The notes beneath the pieces are model-generated. The model saw only the letters and a list, made by a program, of their open reading frames with translations. It did not search any database and was not told the DNA's origin. Below, in pieces: positions 15,194 through 23,436 of a DNA stretch of 44,418 nt (position 1 is its first letter; each line of letters starts with the position of its first letter). The DNA lies in contig JAGCNJ010000018.1 of NCBI GenBank assembly GCA_017646005.1, positions 1 through 44,418 on the forward strand, read 5' to 3'. This DNA is from Clostridia bacterium. Lineage in GTDB: Bacteria; Bacillota; Clostridia; Oscillospirales; CAG-272. Position numbers and translations under genes: made by a program.

Positions 15194-15745
15194 TTACACG
15201 TATCTCAGGCTTTTTTTGCCAATACCCGAGCAATAAGCCACAAGCATGGTTATGTATTCTCCGCTGAAAGCAAGCCTGTCCGCCATACCGACAATGACCG
15301 ACACGTCCGACGGAGTGAATATCTTACCGATTATCTGCTGGCATTCGTCCACCGTCTGCTTCAGATTTTTTGTATTATCTATCTTTAAGGCTAATTCTTC
15401 CTCTGTATAATCGGGTAATTTATCCTCAAGAAGGCTCTTTTTTGTTTTCTCCTTTATTCTTTCCTTTTCGTCTGCATTCTCATTCTTGGATTTTTGAGTT
15501 TTTTTCGCCTTAAGCACTCTTGCTCCGCGCCAATAGGCAAGCGCACTTTCGTATTCCGTATCGCTTATACCTGCGGCCTCTGTAACCGCTTCCTTACACT
15601 CGGACGTATCAAACGAGCCATCGTCTGTCAGTGCGCAAAGCATTAAAAGAACCTTTAAGTCCTCTTCGCACGCTCCGTCAAGCGCGCGTGAAAGCTCCTT
15701 GGTCGGCAGGTACACCTGATCCTTTTTATTAATTTCAAGCTTCAT
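15194..15745 (-). CDS. DnaD-like protein, N-terminal half (truncated by TAA)
   Basis: The 183-codon N-terminal piece has a winged-helix-like domain (about 1-80), a Lys/Glu-rich linker (about 80-115) and most of the first DnaB_2 repeat (about 128-183), where the premature stop falls. The ATG at 15745 lies 26 bases after the rex stop. An N-terminal domain alone can oligomerise in DnaD relatives but should not bind the helicase loader. Confidence 0.6.
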   Translation of the reverse strand: MKLEINKKDQVYLPTKELSRALDGACEEDLKVLLMLCALTDDGSFDTSECKEAVTEAAGISDTEYESALAYWRGARVLKAKKTQKSKNENADEKERIKEKTKKSLLEDKLPDYTEEELALKIDNTKNLKQTVDECQQIIGKIFTPSDVSVIVGMADRLAFSGEYITMLVAYCSGIGKKSLRYV

Positions 15746-15771
15746 TTTTTATATCCTGCCGATTTCACGGC

Positions 15772-16464
15772 TCAATCCTTTTCTTCTTTATTCGTCACCT
15801 TATAGCAAAGCGTCATAAGCGAGTCGCCCAGGTGTACGTTTTCGCTTTCAACTCCGTATTTGCTTACGTCAAGCTCTGCGCTTGTAAAGTTCCAGAGTCC
15901 CTTTATACCGTAGCTTGCAAGCTTTTCCGCCATTTCGGGGGCATAATCACGCGGAATCGTTATTATTGCTATATCTACCTCGTTTTTCTTTACAAACTCT
16001 TCAAGAAGGCTTATGTCGTATACGGGGAAACCGTATTTTTTAGTTCCTACAAGCGAAGTATTGTTATCAAAAAGCGCAAGCAGGCTTATTCCGCGTCTCT
16101 CGAATATCGGGCTTGATGCAAGTGCCGAGCCGAGATTGCCCGCACCGACTATTATTGCGCTGAGATTGCTTGTAACACCCAAAAGCTCACCGATCTTTGT
16201 GTAAAGATACTTTACGTTATATCCGTATCCCTGCTGTCCGAATCCGCCGAAGCAATTGAAATCCTGGCGTATCTGGGATGCGGTCACGTTCATCATCTTT
16301 GAAAGCTCACCCGATGATATCCGCCTTATATCGTCAGACAAAAGCTGTCTTAAGTATCTGTAATATCTCGGAAGCCTTTTTATGACCGTTGCAGACACAA
16401 GCATCTGCTCTGTTTTATTTTTTCTCTTAACACCCTTTACGGTTTTTGTAGAGTTTTCCGCCAT
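15772..16464 (-). CDS. rex: Redox-sensing transcriptional repressor Rex
   Basis: This 230-residue Rex has an N-terminal winged helix (about 17-80, with KRLPRYYRYL and MMNVTASQIRQDF) and a Rossmann domain with the NADH-binding motif VGAGNLGSAL (about 93-102). It represses fermentation and respiration genes when the NADH/NAD ratio is low. The ATG at 16464 is preferred for its GAAAGGA site; an in-frame TTG at 16482 overlaps the tsaD stop and has no ribosome site. It sits between tsaD and dnaD in one transcription unit. A convincing palindromic Rex operator was not found in the window. Confidence 0.93.
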   Translation of the reverse strand: MAENSTKTVKGVKRKNKTEQMLVSATVIKRLPRYYRYLRQLLSDDIRRISSGELSKMMNVTASQIRQDFNCFGGFGQQGYGYNVKYLYTKIGELLGVTSNLSAIIVGAGNLGSALASSPIFERRGISLLALFDNNTSLVGTKKYGFPVYDISLLEEFVKKNEVDIAIITIPRDYAPEMAEKLASYGIKGLWNFTSAELDVSKYGVESENVHLGDSLMTLCYKVTNKEEKD

Positions 16465-16478
16465 TTCTGTTTTTCCTT

Positions 16479-17495
16479 TCAAAAGCTTACGCTGCCCGTT
16501 GCAAATGCGTTGAGCGTAACGTCGGCTCTTTCGCCGTTTTTGTATTCAAAATAGCACTGTGCGCCTATCATCGCCGCGTTGTCTCCGCACAGCGAAAGCG
16601 AGGGCATACAAAGCCTTATTTTTCTTTTTTCACACATATCGTTTATGGCTTTTCTGAGATGTGAGTTTGCCGCAACTCCGCCCGCAAGCACGAGCGTTTT
16701 GGATCCGTACCTTTCAAGTGCGGCTTCAAGCTTGCTTACGATAGAATTCACCGCGCTCTTGGTAAAGGATGCGGCAACGTCCGCCTTGTTTATCTCCTCG
16801 CCCTTCTGGGTTGCGGTGTTAATGTAATTTATGACAGCGGTTTTAAGCCCGCTGAACGAAAGATCAAGAGTATCGCTTGCGATGGTAGCCATCGGAAGCT
16901 TTATCGCATCGGGATTGCCGAGCTTTGCAAGCCCATCCATCTCCGCTCCGCAGGGATAAGACAGACCAAGCACACGACCTACCTTATCAAACGCCTCACC
17001 CGCCGCATCGTCGCGGGTATGACCGACCGTTTTATAATCGGTATACGAATCTACGCTGATTACCGAGGTATGTCCTCCTGATGCCACAAGTGCAAGAAAC
17101 GGGGGCTTTAAGTCGGGATGCTCAAAATAATTCGCCGCGATGTGCCCTTTTATATGGTTAACAGGCACAAGCGGAAGTTCATTTGCAAGCGCAAGCGATT
17201 TTGCGAAGTTTACGCCAACAAGAAGTGCGCCTATAAGTCCCGGAGTATTGGTCACCCCGACTGCATCTATATCCGCAAGAGTGACCCCAGCCTTTTCAAG
17301 CGCTTCGTAGGTGATATTCGATATTACCTCGGAATGCGCGCGCGATGCTATCTCGGGCACTACTCCGCCGTAAAGCCTGTGAGTTTCTATCTGCGACGCC
17401 ACTATATTCGATTTTATACTGCGAACGCCCTCGTCCATTTCAACGACTGCGGCGCTCGTTTCGTCACAGGACGATTCAAATGCCAAGATCAACAT
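16479..17495 (-). CDS. tsaD: tRNA N6-threonylcarbamoyladenosine transferase TsaD
   Basis: This 338-residue TsaD/Gcp/YgjD protein transfers the threonylcarbamoyl group to A37 of ANN-decoding tRNAs. Motifs seen are ESSCDETS (about 6-13), the metal-binding HIKGH (about 109-113), GGHTS, the glycine-rich AGGVAANSHLR (about 267-277) and CGDNAAMI with a metal Asp. The ATG at 17495 lies 4 bases after the rimI stop, so translation is probably coupled; a longer frame to 17525 would overlap rimI and has no ribosome site. Its usual partners tsaB and tsaE are not in the window. Confidence 0.95.
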   Translation of the reverse strand: MLILAFESSCDETSAAVVEMDEGVRSIKSNIVASQIETHRLYGGVVPEIASRAHSEVISNITYEALEKAGVTLADIDAVGVTNTPGLIGALLVGVNFAKSLALANELPLVPVNHIKGHIAANYFEHPDLKPPFLALVASGGHTSVISVDSYTDYKTVGHTRDDAAGEAFDKVGRVLGLSYPCGAEMDGLAKLGNPDAIKLPMATIASDTLDLSFSGLKTAVINYINTATQKGEEINKADVAASFTKSAVNSIVSKLEAALERYGSKTLVLAGGVAANSHLRKAINDMCEKRKIRLCMPSLSLCGDNAAMIGAQCYFEYKNGERADVTLNAFATGSVSF

Positions 17496-17499
17496 TGTT

Positions 17500-17985
17500 T
17501 TATTCGGAAGCGGCAACTGCCGCAAGCTCCTTTTTCATTATCACCGCGTCCTCCACAGGCGAGGTGTAATATTTTTTTCTTTCTCCGATTACAGCAAAGC
17601 CCTCGGATTCATACAGCGCGCGTGCCGCGGTATTAGACCTTCTGACTTCAAGGAATATATTGCCGCAGTTATTTTTGCGTGCACTGTCGTATACGTAGCT
17701 TATAAGCTTTTTTGCAACACCCGTTCTGCGCGCATCCGGGTCTACCGCGATATCGGCAAGGTCAACCTCACCGTTATTTTCGCCAGTGTCACCGGCTACC
17801 ACGTAGATAAAAACAAATCCGCATATTTTTCCGTCAAGCTCGGCTACAGCCGCGCGTGCGCCCGTATATCCGCAAAACGGATCGAGCATAGCGCGTGTCC
17901 ACGGATCTGAAAAGCATTTAAGCTCTATATCATACATCGCGTCTAGATCATCGGGCGATGCTTCTCTGATAACAAGCTCACTCAT
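17500..17985 (-). CDS. rimI: RimI-type N-acetyltransferase (GNAT)
   Basis: This 161-residue GNAT acetyltransferase has the acetyl-CoA loop DPDARRTGVAKKLI (about 80-93, R/Q-x-x-G-x-A form), ADIAV before it, and the C-terminal RRSNTAARALYESEGF (about 111-126) typical of RimI, which acetylates the N-terminus of ribosomal protein S18. It lies directly before tsaD, the usual order in Firmicutes. The ATG at 17985 overlaps the end of the phosphatase gene by 8 bases and has AAGG upstream (GATAAGG). A longer frame from 18081 would run inside the upstream gene. Confidence 0.9.
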   Translation of the reverse strand: MSELVIREASPDDLDAMYDIELKCFSDPWTRAMLDPFCGYTGARAAVAELDGKICGFVFIYVVAGDTGENNGEVDLADIAVDPDARRTGVAKKLISYVYDSARKNNCGNIFLEVRRSNTAARALYESEGFAVIGERKKYYTSPVEDAVIMKKELAAVAASE

Positions 17986-18481
17986 CCTTATCACCGTCTG
18001 TATATTCCGAGAAAAACTCAGACAGCACCGCGCTTTCGATATCCTCAAGGCATTCCTTGTACCTTTCAAGATATCCGCCAAACGGGTCGCTTATATCACT
18101 TGAAAGCGGACGAATCCTAGTTGCATATGCGGGAAAGCACATCATCAGCCGCATAGCGTGCGCTTCTGTAAGTCCTACCACCGCGTCCGATTCGGCTATC
18201 ATCTGCTCACTTACCTGACGTGAATTGAAGCTGTAGTCCTCATCAATATACCCTTTTTCAAGCAAGGCTGTACGGGCGTGTGCCGACATACGCGAGCCGT
18301 CAGCGGCAATTCCTGCCGAAAACGCGCGCGTGCTTACACCGTATTTTTCTGCGTAATAATTGTACACCGCCTCTGCCATAGGGCTTCGGCAGGTGTTGCC
18401 TGTGCAAACGAAAAGCACGGTGTGCTTTTCACCTTCATCTTCAAGCGTTGCACATTTTGTTTCTTTTTCGGTAATTACCAT
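17978..18481 (-). CDS. Low-molecular-weight phosphatase, YwlE-like (probable protein-arginine phosphatase)
   Basis: This 167-residue LMW-PTP fold protein has a P-loop CTGNTCRS with nucleophile Cys26 and Arg32 (C-x5-R) and the general acid in DPFGG (about 130-134). The Thr at the fifth loop position (Thr30) and DPFGG rather than DPWY match B. subtilis YwlE, where that Thr gives specificity for phospho-arginine; tyrosine phosphatases usually have Ile there. So it likely reverses McsB-type arginine phosphorylation, although mcsB is not in the window. The start at 18481 avoids overlap with the deaminase gene; an alternative ATG at 18520 lies inside it. It stands between comEB and rimI. Confidence 0.82.
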   Translation of the reverse strand: MVITEKETKCATLEDEGEKHTVLFVCTGNTCRSPMAEAVYNYYAEKYGVSTRAFSAGIAADGSRMSAHARTALLEKGYIDEDYSFNSRQVSEQMIAESDAVVGLTEAHAMRLMMCFPAYATRIRPLSSDISDPFGGYLERYKECLEDIESAVLSEFFSEYTDGDKDE

Positions 18482-18485
18482 GTTA

Positions 18486-18980
18486 TCAATATCCGAATTC
18501 TCCCGAAAGACTATCGTCATTTTCTATCCAGTCGGAAACGTTTATCTCTCTGTAATCATTTTCATTATCGCGGATAACGACGCGCTCGATGCCTGCGTTT
18601 ATAACAAGCTTCTTGCACATCATACAGGATGACGTTCCGGGCACAAGCTCACCTGTCTTTGAATCAAGGCAGGAAAGATAAAGTGTCGAGCCGAGCATCT
18701 GATCGCGGGGAGCGGCTATAATAGCGTTAGCCTCTGCGTGTACAGAGCGGCAAAGCTCGTATCTTTCTCCTCTCGGAATATTGAGCTCGTCGCGCATACA
18801 GGTGCAAAGGTCGCTGCAATTCTTGCGGCCTCTGGGTGCGCCGTTATATCCTGTTGAAAGTATAGTATCATTCTTTACGATTATTGAGCCGAAGGATTTA
18901 CGAAGGCATGTGCTTCTTTCGGCAACGGTCTGCGCGATATCGAGGTAGTAGTTATGCTTGCTTACTCTTTCCTTTTTCAT
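18486..18980 (-). CDS. comEB: dCMP deaminase (ComEB-like)
   Basis: This 164-residue zinc cytidine/deoxycytidylate deaminase supplies dUMP for thymidylate synthesis. Zinc motifs are HAEANAI (about 81-87, catalytic Glu after His) and the C-x2-C pair in SSCMMCKK (about 118-125). A further Cys/His cluster near 58-64 (CSDLCTC) fits the second zinc site of dCMP deaminases. The ATG at 18980 follows GGAGAG. It is 22 bases from galU and 4 bases ahead of the chosen YwlE-like start, so all belong to one transcript. Confidence 0.92.
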   Translation of the reverse strand: MKKERVSKHNYYLDIAQTVAERSTCLRKSFGSIIVKNDTILSTGYNGAPRGRKNCSDLCTCMRDELNIPRGERYELCRSVHAEANAIIAAPRDQMLGSTLYLSCLDSKTGELVPGTSSCMMCKKLVINAGIERVVIRDNENDYREINVSDWIENDDSLSGEFGY

Positions 18981-19002
18981 CTGCTTTCTCTCCGTTTATG
19001 TA

Positions 19003-19878
19003 TTATAGTGTTTTGACAAATTCTTTCAAAAATTCGGCAAATTCGCTTCCTGTTTCTTTATGCTTTACGCCAAGCTTGACGTTTGCCATGAGAAAACCGA
19101 GCTTTGCGCCCATATCAAAGCGCTCGCCCTCAAAGTCTACCGCAACAAAGCCGTCTCTCCTTGCAAGCACGCGCATAGCATCCGTAAGCTGTATCTCTCC
19201 GCCCGCACCGGGTGGGGTGTTATCCAATATGTCGAATATTTCGGGCGTTAAAAGCACGCGCCCGAGTATCGACAGATTTGAAAACTTGTTTTCAAGTGCA
19301 GGCTTTTCTATCATATCGCTTACGCTGTATACATTACCCTCAAGCTTTTCAGCCTTTAGCGAGCAATACTTGACTATAAGCTCATCGGTCACTTCCTTCA
19401 CGCCAACAACAGGCCTGCCGTATTTTAAGTAGGCATCGCAAAGCTGCCTGCATACAGGAGCTTCGGAAATAATAACGTCGTCACCGTAAAGCACGTAGAA
19501 GGGCTCGTTTCCCACAAAGCTTCTCGCTCTCGCAACCGCGTGGCCAAGTCCCTTGGTTTCCTTTTGACGCAGAAAATAGACGTTTGCCATATCGGCGATA
19601 CGGCGCATTTCATCTGCCTTGTCATTCTTGCCTGCCGCGCGAAGCTTTTGCTCGTATTCGACCGAATAATCGAAATAATCCTCGATCGCATCCTTGTCGC
19701 GGTTTGTTATGATAAGAATATCGGTGCATCCTGCATTAACCGCTTCTTCGACAAGATAAGATATAGCGGGGCGGTCTACTATAGGTAGCATCTCCTTGGG
19801 TACAGCTCTCGCAATCGGGAGCATACGCGTGCCAAGACCTGCCGCAGGTATTATTGCTTTTGTTATTTTTTCAGCCAT
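19003..19878 (-). CDS. galU: UTP-glucose-1-phosphate uridylyltransferase
   Basis: This 291-residue nucleotidyltransferase makes UDP-glucose for envelope polysaccharides and glycolipids. It has the signature AAGLGTRMLP (about 11-20), KEMLPIVDRP (about 26-35, sugar-phosphate Lys), a YGDD metal site (about 129-132) and GGEIQLTDAM near 229-238. The ATG at 19878 has GAGG at 9 bases; a GTG five codons upstream overlaps that site and is rejected. First gene of the long minus-strand block, with its own promoter. Confidence 0.94.
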   Translation of the reverse strand: MAEKITKAIIPAAGLGTRMLPIARAVPKEMLPIVDRPAISYLVEEAVNAGCTDILIITNRDKDAIEDYFDYSVEYEQKLRAAGKNDKADEMRRIADMANVYFLRQKETKGLGHAVARARSFVGNEPFYVLYGDDVIISEAPVCRQLCDAYLKYGRPVVGVKEVTDELIVKYCSLKAEKLEGNVYSVSDMIEKPALENKFSNLSILGRVLLTPEIFDILDNTPPGAGGEIQLTDAMRVLARRDGFVAVDFEGERFDMGAKLGFLMANVKLGVKHKETGSEFAEFLKEFVKTL

Positions 19879-19919
19879 TACATCGCGCCTCACTTTACTT
19901 TGATTTGACAGATACTACT

Positions 19920-19948
19920 ATTATATAATATTCAAGCAAATAAATCAA
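19920..19948 (-). promoter_or_regulatory. Sigma-A promoter of the galU block
   Basis: On the minus strand, TTGATT (19943-19948) and TATAAT (19920-19925) are 17 bases apart, 41 bases upstream of the galU ATG. It probably drives galU to dnaI or beyond. Confidence 0.7.
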
Positions 19949-19979
19949 TACCTTTTCGTAAAAAGTGTTATTTTGGCAT

Positions 19980-19989
19980 ATTACGTAAT
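19980..19989. promoter_or_regulatory. ATTACGTAAT palindrome between divergent promoters
   Basis: A perfect 10-base palindrome lies between the galU and pseudouridine-synthase promoters. The interval 19879-20162 otherwise holds only these two promoters and AT-rich sequence. An operator function is only a guess. Confidence 0.25.
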
Positions 19990-20092
19990 TTTTGCTCGGT
20001 TTTGTCAATATAAAATGCCATTCGCTTAAAATGAAACGCAATTCGTATAACAGTCAGTCGACATACAATTTTATATTAAATTAAAAAAGACC

Positions 20093-20121
20093 TTGATATT
20101 GTGAAAAATTAGTGCTATAAT
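20093..20121 (+). promoter_or_regulatory. Sigma-A promoter of the rluA-type gene and Wal block
   Basis: TTGATA (20093-20098) and TATAAT (20116-20121) have a 17-base spacer. The first gene starts about 40 bases later, and tight spacing suggests the transcript runs through to the yycI-like gene. Confidence 0.72.
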
Positions 20122-20162
20122 ATATAATGTATAGTTATATTCCGCCGGGGGAATGGGTATTT

Positions 20163-21050
20163 ATGGACCTGATTATAGACAAGGCTTACGACAATTTATC
20201 TGTCAAGGATTATTTATACAACGCTTTAGGCTTTTCAAGTGCGCTTGTCAAGCGGCTTAAATATCTTGATAACGGAATTCTCCTTAACGGCAAGCATGTC
20301 ACGGTAAGGCAGGTGCTAAACGTGGGCGACAAGCTCACGTTAGCCTACGATGACACCGAGCACGAGATCAGCGACAGCATAACCCCCTGTGAGCTTCCTC
20401 TGAGCATAATATACGAGGACGAGCATATTATCGCGCTTGATAAGCCTGCGGGTATGCCGACTCACCCATCACACAACCATCACTCAGACACTCTTGCCAA
20501 TGCGCTTGCGTACTATTTCAAGCTACAATCCCGTCCGTTTGTTTTCAGGGCGGTCAACAGGCTTGATGCCGATACGAGCGGTATCGTACTCGTGGCTAAA
20601 AGCAAGCACGCCTCACATCTGCTTACAAGCGTGCTTCAGGCTGACGGCTTTAAGAAGGAGTACATCGCTCTTTTACACGGCAGGCTTGAAGATGACGGCG
20701 AGATCGATCTGCCCATTATGCGCGCTCACGACAGCACGATGATACGTATCGTAGACACGGCTCAAACGCCCCTTTCCAAGCGCGCTTTGACACGCTACCG
20801 GATAATAAAAGCCGAGGATGAGCGCACACTCGTCCACGCTTCTCCGATAACCGGACGCACGCATCAGCTTCGAGTGCATTTCTCCCACATCGGGCATCCG
20901 ATATTCGGTGATGGTCTGTACGGCACAACAAGTGACGGCTCAGACTTCCCAAGGCTTGCTCTGCATTGCAAGGGCTTAAGCTTTAAGCATCCGTTCACAG
21001 GCGAAGAGCTGACGCTTTACGCGCCTGTACCAAACAATTTCTACATCTGA
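20163..21050 (+). CDS. RluA-family RNA pseudouridine synthase
   Basis: This 295-residue synthase has an S4-like N-terminal region (about 13-60, VKDYLYNALGFSS) and the RluA catalytic domain with RLDADTSG (133-140; catalytic Asp135). DEHIIALDKPAGMPTHPS lies near 86-103 and GRTHQLRVHF-IGHPIFGD follows in the C-terminal half. It isomerises uridine in rRNA or tRNA; whether the target matches RluD, RluC or RluA cannot be told. The ATG at 20163 has a GGGGGA site about 10 bases upstream; a start at 20127 would be only 6 bases from the -10 box and is rejected. Confidence 0.9.
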   Translation: MDLIIDKAYDNLSVKDYLYNALGFSSALVKRLKYLDNGILLNGKHVTVRQVLNVGDKLTLAYDDTEHEISDSITPCELPLSIIYEDEHIIALDKPAGMPTHPSHNHHSDTLANALAYYFKLQSRPFVFRAVNRLDADTSGIVLVAKSKHASHLLTSVLQADGFKKEYIALLHGRLEDDGEIDLPIMRAHDSTMIRIVDTAQTPLSKRALTRYRIIKAEDERTLVHASPITGRTHQLRVHFSHIGHPIFGDGLYGTTSDGSDFPRLALHCKGLSFKHPFTGEELTLYAPVPNNFYI

Positions 21051-21061
21051 AAGGCAAAAGT

Positions 21062-22174
21062 ATGATCAAGGCAGGATTTTCAAGCTTTATAAAGCGCAAC
21101 CGATTCTTTATTATTTGCGCCGCAATACTATTATCCTGCGCAGCTTTGCAGACGGCAACAAGGCTATCAAGCACGCTTGCAGATGCGCTGACCTTCGGTT
21201 TGTCGGCTCACATACGTGCCGCACTTGCCTTTATAACCTCTTTTATTCCCTTTTCGCTCGGCGAAACGGCAGTAATTATCCTGCCCTTACTTTGTATCGT
21301 GGTTTTCCTGTTCGCGATTTTTTCAAGGAATCAGGAAGTGCGAATAATCAAGGGGCTCCTTTCGGTGCTCACTGTTATGTATTTACTTTTCGCTTTATCA
21401 TTTGTCCCCGCTTACGGAACAAGCAGCGCAGAAACGCTTTTTGAACTTGACGCAAAGCCTGTAAGCACAGACGCACTGTGCGACACGGCGGAAATACTTG
21501 TGAATGAAATAAACGTCATAGCAGACAGCATCGACTTCGATTACGGCTCGTTTTCCCGCATAGGATATGATCTCAACACGCTTTCAAAAAAGCTTGTCTA
21601 TGCATACGACACTCTTAAGGACGAATACGGATTTATTTTCAACTTCAATTCAAAGCTGAAGCCTATCGCACTCAGCCATGCCATGACCTACACGCACATT
21701 TCGGGCGTATACACCTACTACACGGGCGAGGCTAATATAAACACCAATTTCCCGGATTATACGCTTCCCTATACCGGTGCTCACGAAATGGCTCATCAGC
21801 GTGGATTCGCAAGAGAAAAGGAAGCTAATTTCGTTGCTTTTCTCGTGTGCGAGCGTTCTGATGACGATTATATAAAATACAGCGGAAAGCTTAATATGCT
21901 CGAATATCTGCTTAACGCTATATATACGGCAAGCCCCGAAAAATATATGGAGCTTTTCTACTCACTTGATATAAGGGTCAGGTGTGATATGGTAGCGTAC
22001 AGTAATTTCTTCGACACCTACCGCGACAGCACGGCAAGCGAGATATCAAGCGCGATCAACGACACTTATCTCAAAAGCCAAGGGCAGGCAGAGGGCGAAA
22101 AAAGCTATGGTCTTGTAGTTGATTTAGCCGTCGCGTATATACTTGACAAAAACGATACTATAACGGAGGCATAG
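21062..22174 (+). CDS. DUF3810-like membrane zinc metalloprotease
   Basis: This 370-residue protein has about three or four N-terminal membrane segments (about 15-32, 48-64, 68-90, 97-115) followed by an outer domain. The motif HEMAH (241-245) with the downstream Glu in REKEANF (about 251-257) is a gluzincin-type zinc site, as in the DUF3810 family. A membrane-attached peptidase acting outside the cell is inferred; its substrate is unknown. The ATG follows AAAGG, 11 bases after the synthase gene, and the stop lies 2 bases before the next start, so it is in the same operon as walR-walK. Confidence 0.78.
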   Translation: MIKAGFSSFIKRNRFFIICAAILLSCAALQTATRLSSTLADALTFGLSAHIRAALAFITSFIPFSLGETAVIILPLLCIVVFLFAIFSRNQEVRIIKGLLSVLTVMYLLFALSFVPAYGTSSAETLFELDAKPVSTDALCDTAEILVNEINVIADSIDFDYGSFSRIGYDLNTLSKKLVYAYDTLKDEYGFIFNFNSKLKPIALSHAMTYTHISGVYTYYTGEANINTNFPDYTLPYTGAHEMAHQRGFAREKEANFVAFLVCERSDDDYIKYSGKLNMLEYLLNAIYTASPEKYMELFYSLDIRVRCDMVAYSNFFDTYRDSTASEISSAINDTYLKSQGQAEGEKSYGLVVDLAVAYILDKNDTITEA

Positions 22175-22176
22175 AA

Positions 22177-23400
22177 TTGAAAAACAAAAAAATATTGAAG
22201 GGCGTATCGCTGTTTACGGCGTTTGTCATGATAATGCTTTCAGTATCTCTGCTTATCGGCAGGATATACGCTATGCCGCTTGATGAACCGTTACTTTTCT
22301 ACAACGACAACACCTGGTCACGCGAGGACAGATGTCCGCTCAAAATAATAGAGGGCGAATATTACGTGCCGCTTGTGCTTTTCGCTCAACTTGACGACAC
22401 AAAGGTACGTGTAAACAACAATCTCAACTCTTTTGTCGTATCTCACGGAGATTATTACGTTTCATTTGACGCCACAACGGGAATTGCGATAAACGAGGAG
22501 GGCGAATATCTGTACGCCGTTACATACACGCTCGATTACGGCGAAAGATATATTCCCGCGATATTCGCGTGCAAGTATCTCGATTACGGATATGAGGTAT
22601 TCACGAACAAATACTCGGGCAAGACCGCTTTGCGCATCACAGACGGCTCCGAGAATCTTTCATTCGACGAGCTGCTTGAAAAATACAACCCTAAGATACT
22701 CTCCGAGGAGAAGCCTGTAGATACAACAAGCGAAACCACGACCGCAAAGGACAGCACCTCTGTCACGACCAAAACCGAGCAGCAGAATCCGCAGAAGATA
22801 CTCGGCAACCGTATAATCTACCTGACGATAGACGGGGGCATAACAAATTACACCGGAGCTGTGCTCGACACGCTTTCGGCTTACGGATACAAGGCTACAT
22901 TCTTTATTGACAAGGACGACATAACCGATTATCCGCTGACTCTCGCAAGGATAATATCCGACGGACACAAGCTCGGTATAAGACCAAACACAGCTGATGT
23001 CAGCGCTTACGCGGATATTGAAAGCTTTATAAAAGAGCTTGATGAAACAAATGAGCTTTTATACCGCGTTTACAAGACAAAGACAAGGACGGTACGTCCC
23101 GATGCGCTTGCCTATAATAACTCATCGCTTGTAAGCGGACTATATTCGGACGCGCTTGCGCAAAAGGGTTACGTTATGTGGAACGCTTCCACCAAAAAGG
23201 TTGATGGCATAAAGGAAAGCGAGACTGCAACCGATGAGCTTATAGAAAGCATCTGGAGCAACAATACTCTCGTTATGGATTTCGGTTCAAACTATGCTAC
23301 CTCCGGCGTGCTTTCGGGTGTGCTTTCATTCATACTCTCGAATGCTGATAAATGCGACTTGAGACTTGCGGATTCTTCCTACAATCCGCCCGTAAGATAA
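22177..23400 (+). CDS. Secreted/anchored polysaccharide-deacetylase-fold protein, catalytically degenerate
   Basis: This 407-residue protein starts at TTG 22177 with GGAGG 8 bases upstream. A signal anchor spans about 9-28; residues about 40-155 resemble a copper-amine-oxidase-N-like beta domain; a Thr/Ser-rich linker covers about 180-205; and residues 212-400 form a NodB deacetylase domain. The usual TFDDGP reads TIDGG (Asp219, Gly220 in place of the metal Asp), and the HxxxH metal pair is Arg269 and Ala273. The fold context (YLTIDG, KATFFID, GHKLG) is kept. It is therefore probably a non-enzymatic glycan-binding or sensing protein. It lies 37 bases upstream of walR, suggesting a link to cell-wall sensing. 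Confidence 0.75.
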   Translation: MKNKKILKGVSLFTAFVMIMLSVSLLIGRIYAMPLDEPLLFYNDNTWSREDRCPLKIIEGEYYVPLVLFAQLDDTKVRVNNNLNSFVVSHGDYYVSFDATTGIAINEEGEYLYAVTYTLDYGERYIPAIFACKYLDYGYEVFTNKYSGKTALRITDGSENLSFDELLEKYNPKILSEEKPVDTTSETTTAKDSTSVTTKTEQQNPQKILGNRIIYLTIDGGITNYTGAVLDTLSAYGYKATFFIDKDDITDYPLTLARIISDGHKLGIRPNTADVSAYADIESFIKELDETNELLYRVYKTKTRTVRPDALAYNNSSLVSGLYSDALAQKGYVMWNASTKKVDGIKESETATDELIESIWSNNTLVMDFGSNYATSGVLSGVLSFILSNADKCDLRLADSSYNPPVR

Positions 23401-23436
23401 AGATCATGCCTTATTTGGCAGAAAGGATACACTAAA

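Larger units (their letters stand above)
14753..15745 (-). pseudogene. DnaD-like primosome gene interrupted by an in-frame TAA
   Basis: From 15745 to 14753 one frame encodes a complete DnaD/DnaB_2-type replication protein of about 330 residues, except for a single TAA at 15194-15196. The text around it reads SLRYV-stop-KTAFSLFDEG without a shift of frame. In this family a charged residue, often Glu, follows at that position, so GAA to TAA by one G-to-T change is the simplest origin. The stop lies near the end of the first DnaB_2 repeat. Both halves are otherwise intact, so the change is recent, an assembly error, or tolerated through internal restart or read-through. Confidence 0.7.

Noticed and set aside
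20093..20121. A Rex operator overlapping the promoter (TTGTGAAAAATT)
   Set aside because: Only one half of the expected inverted repeat is present; the second half does not match.
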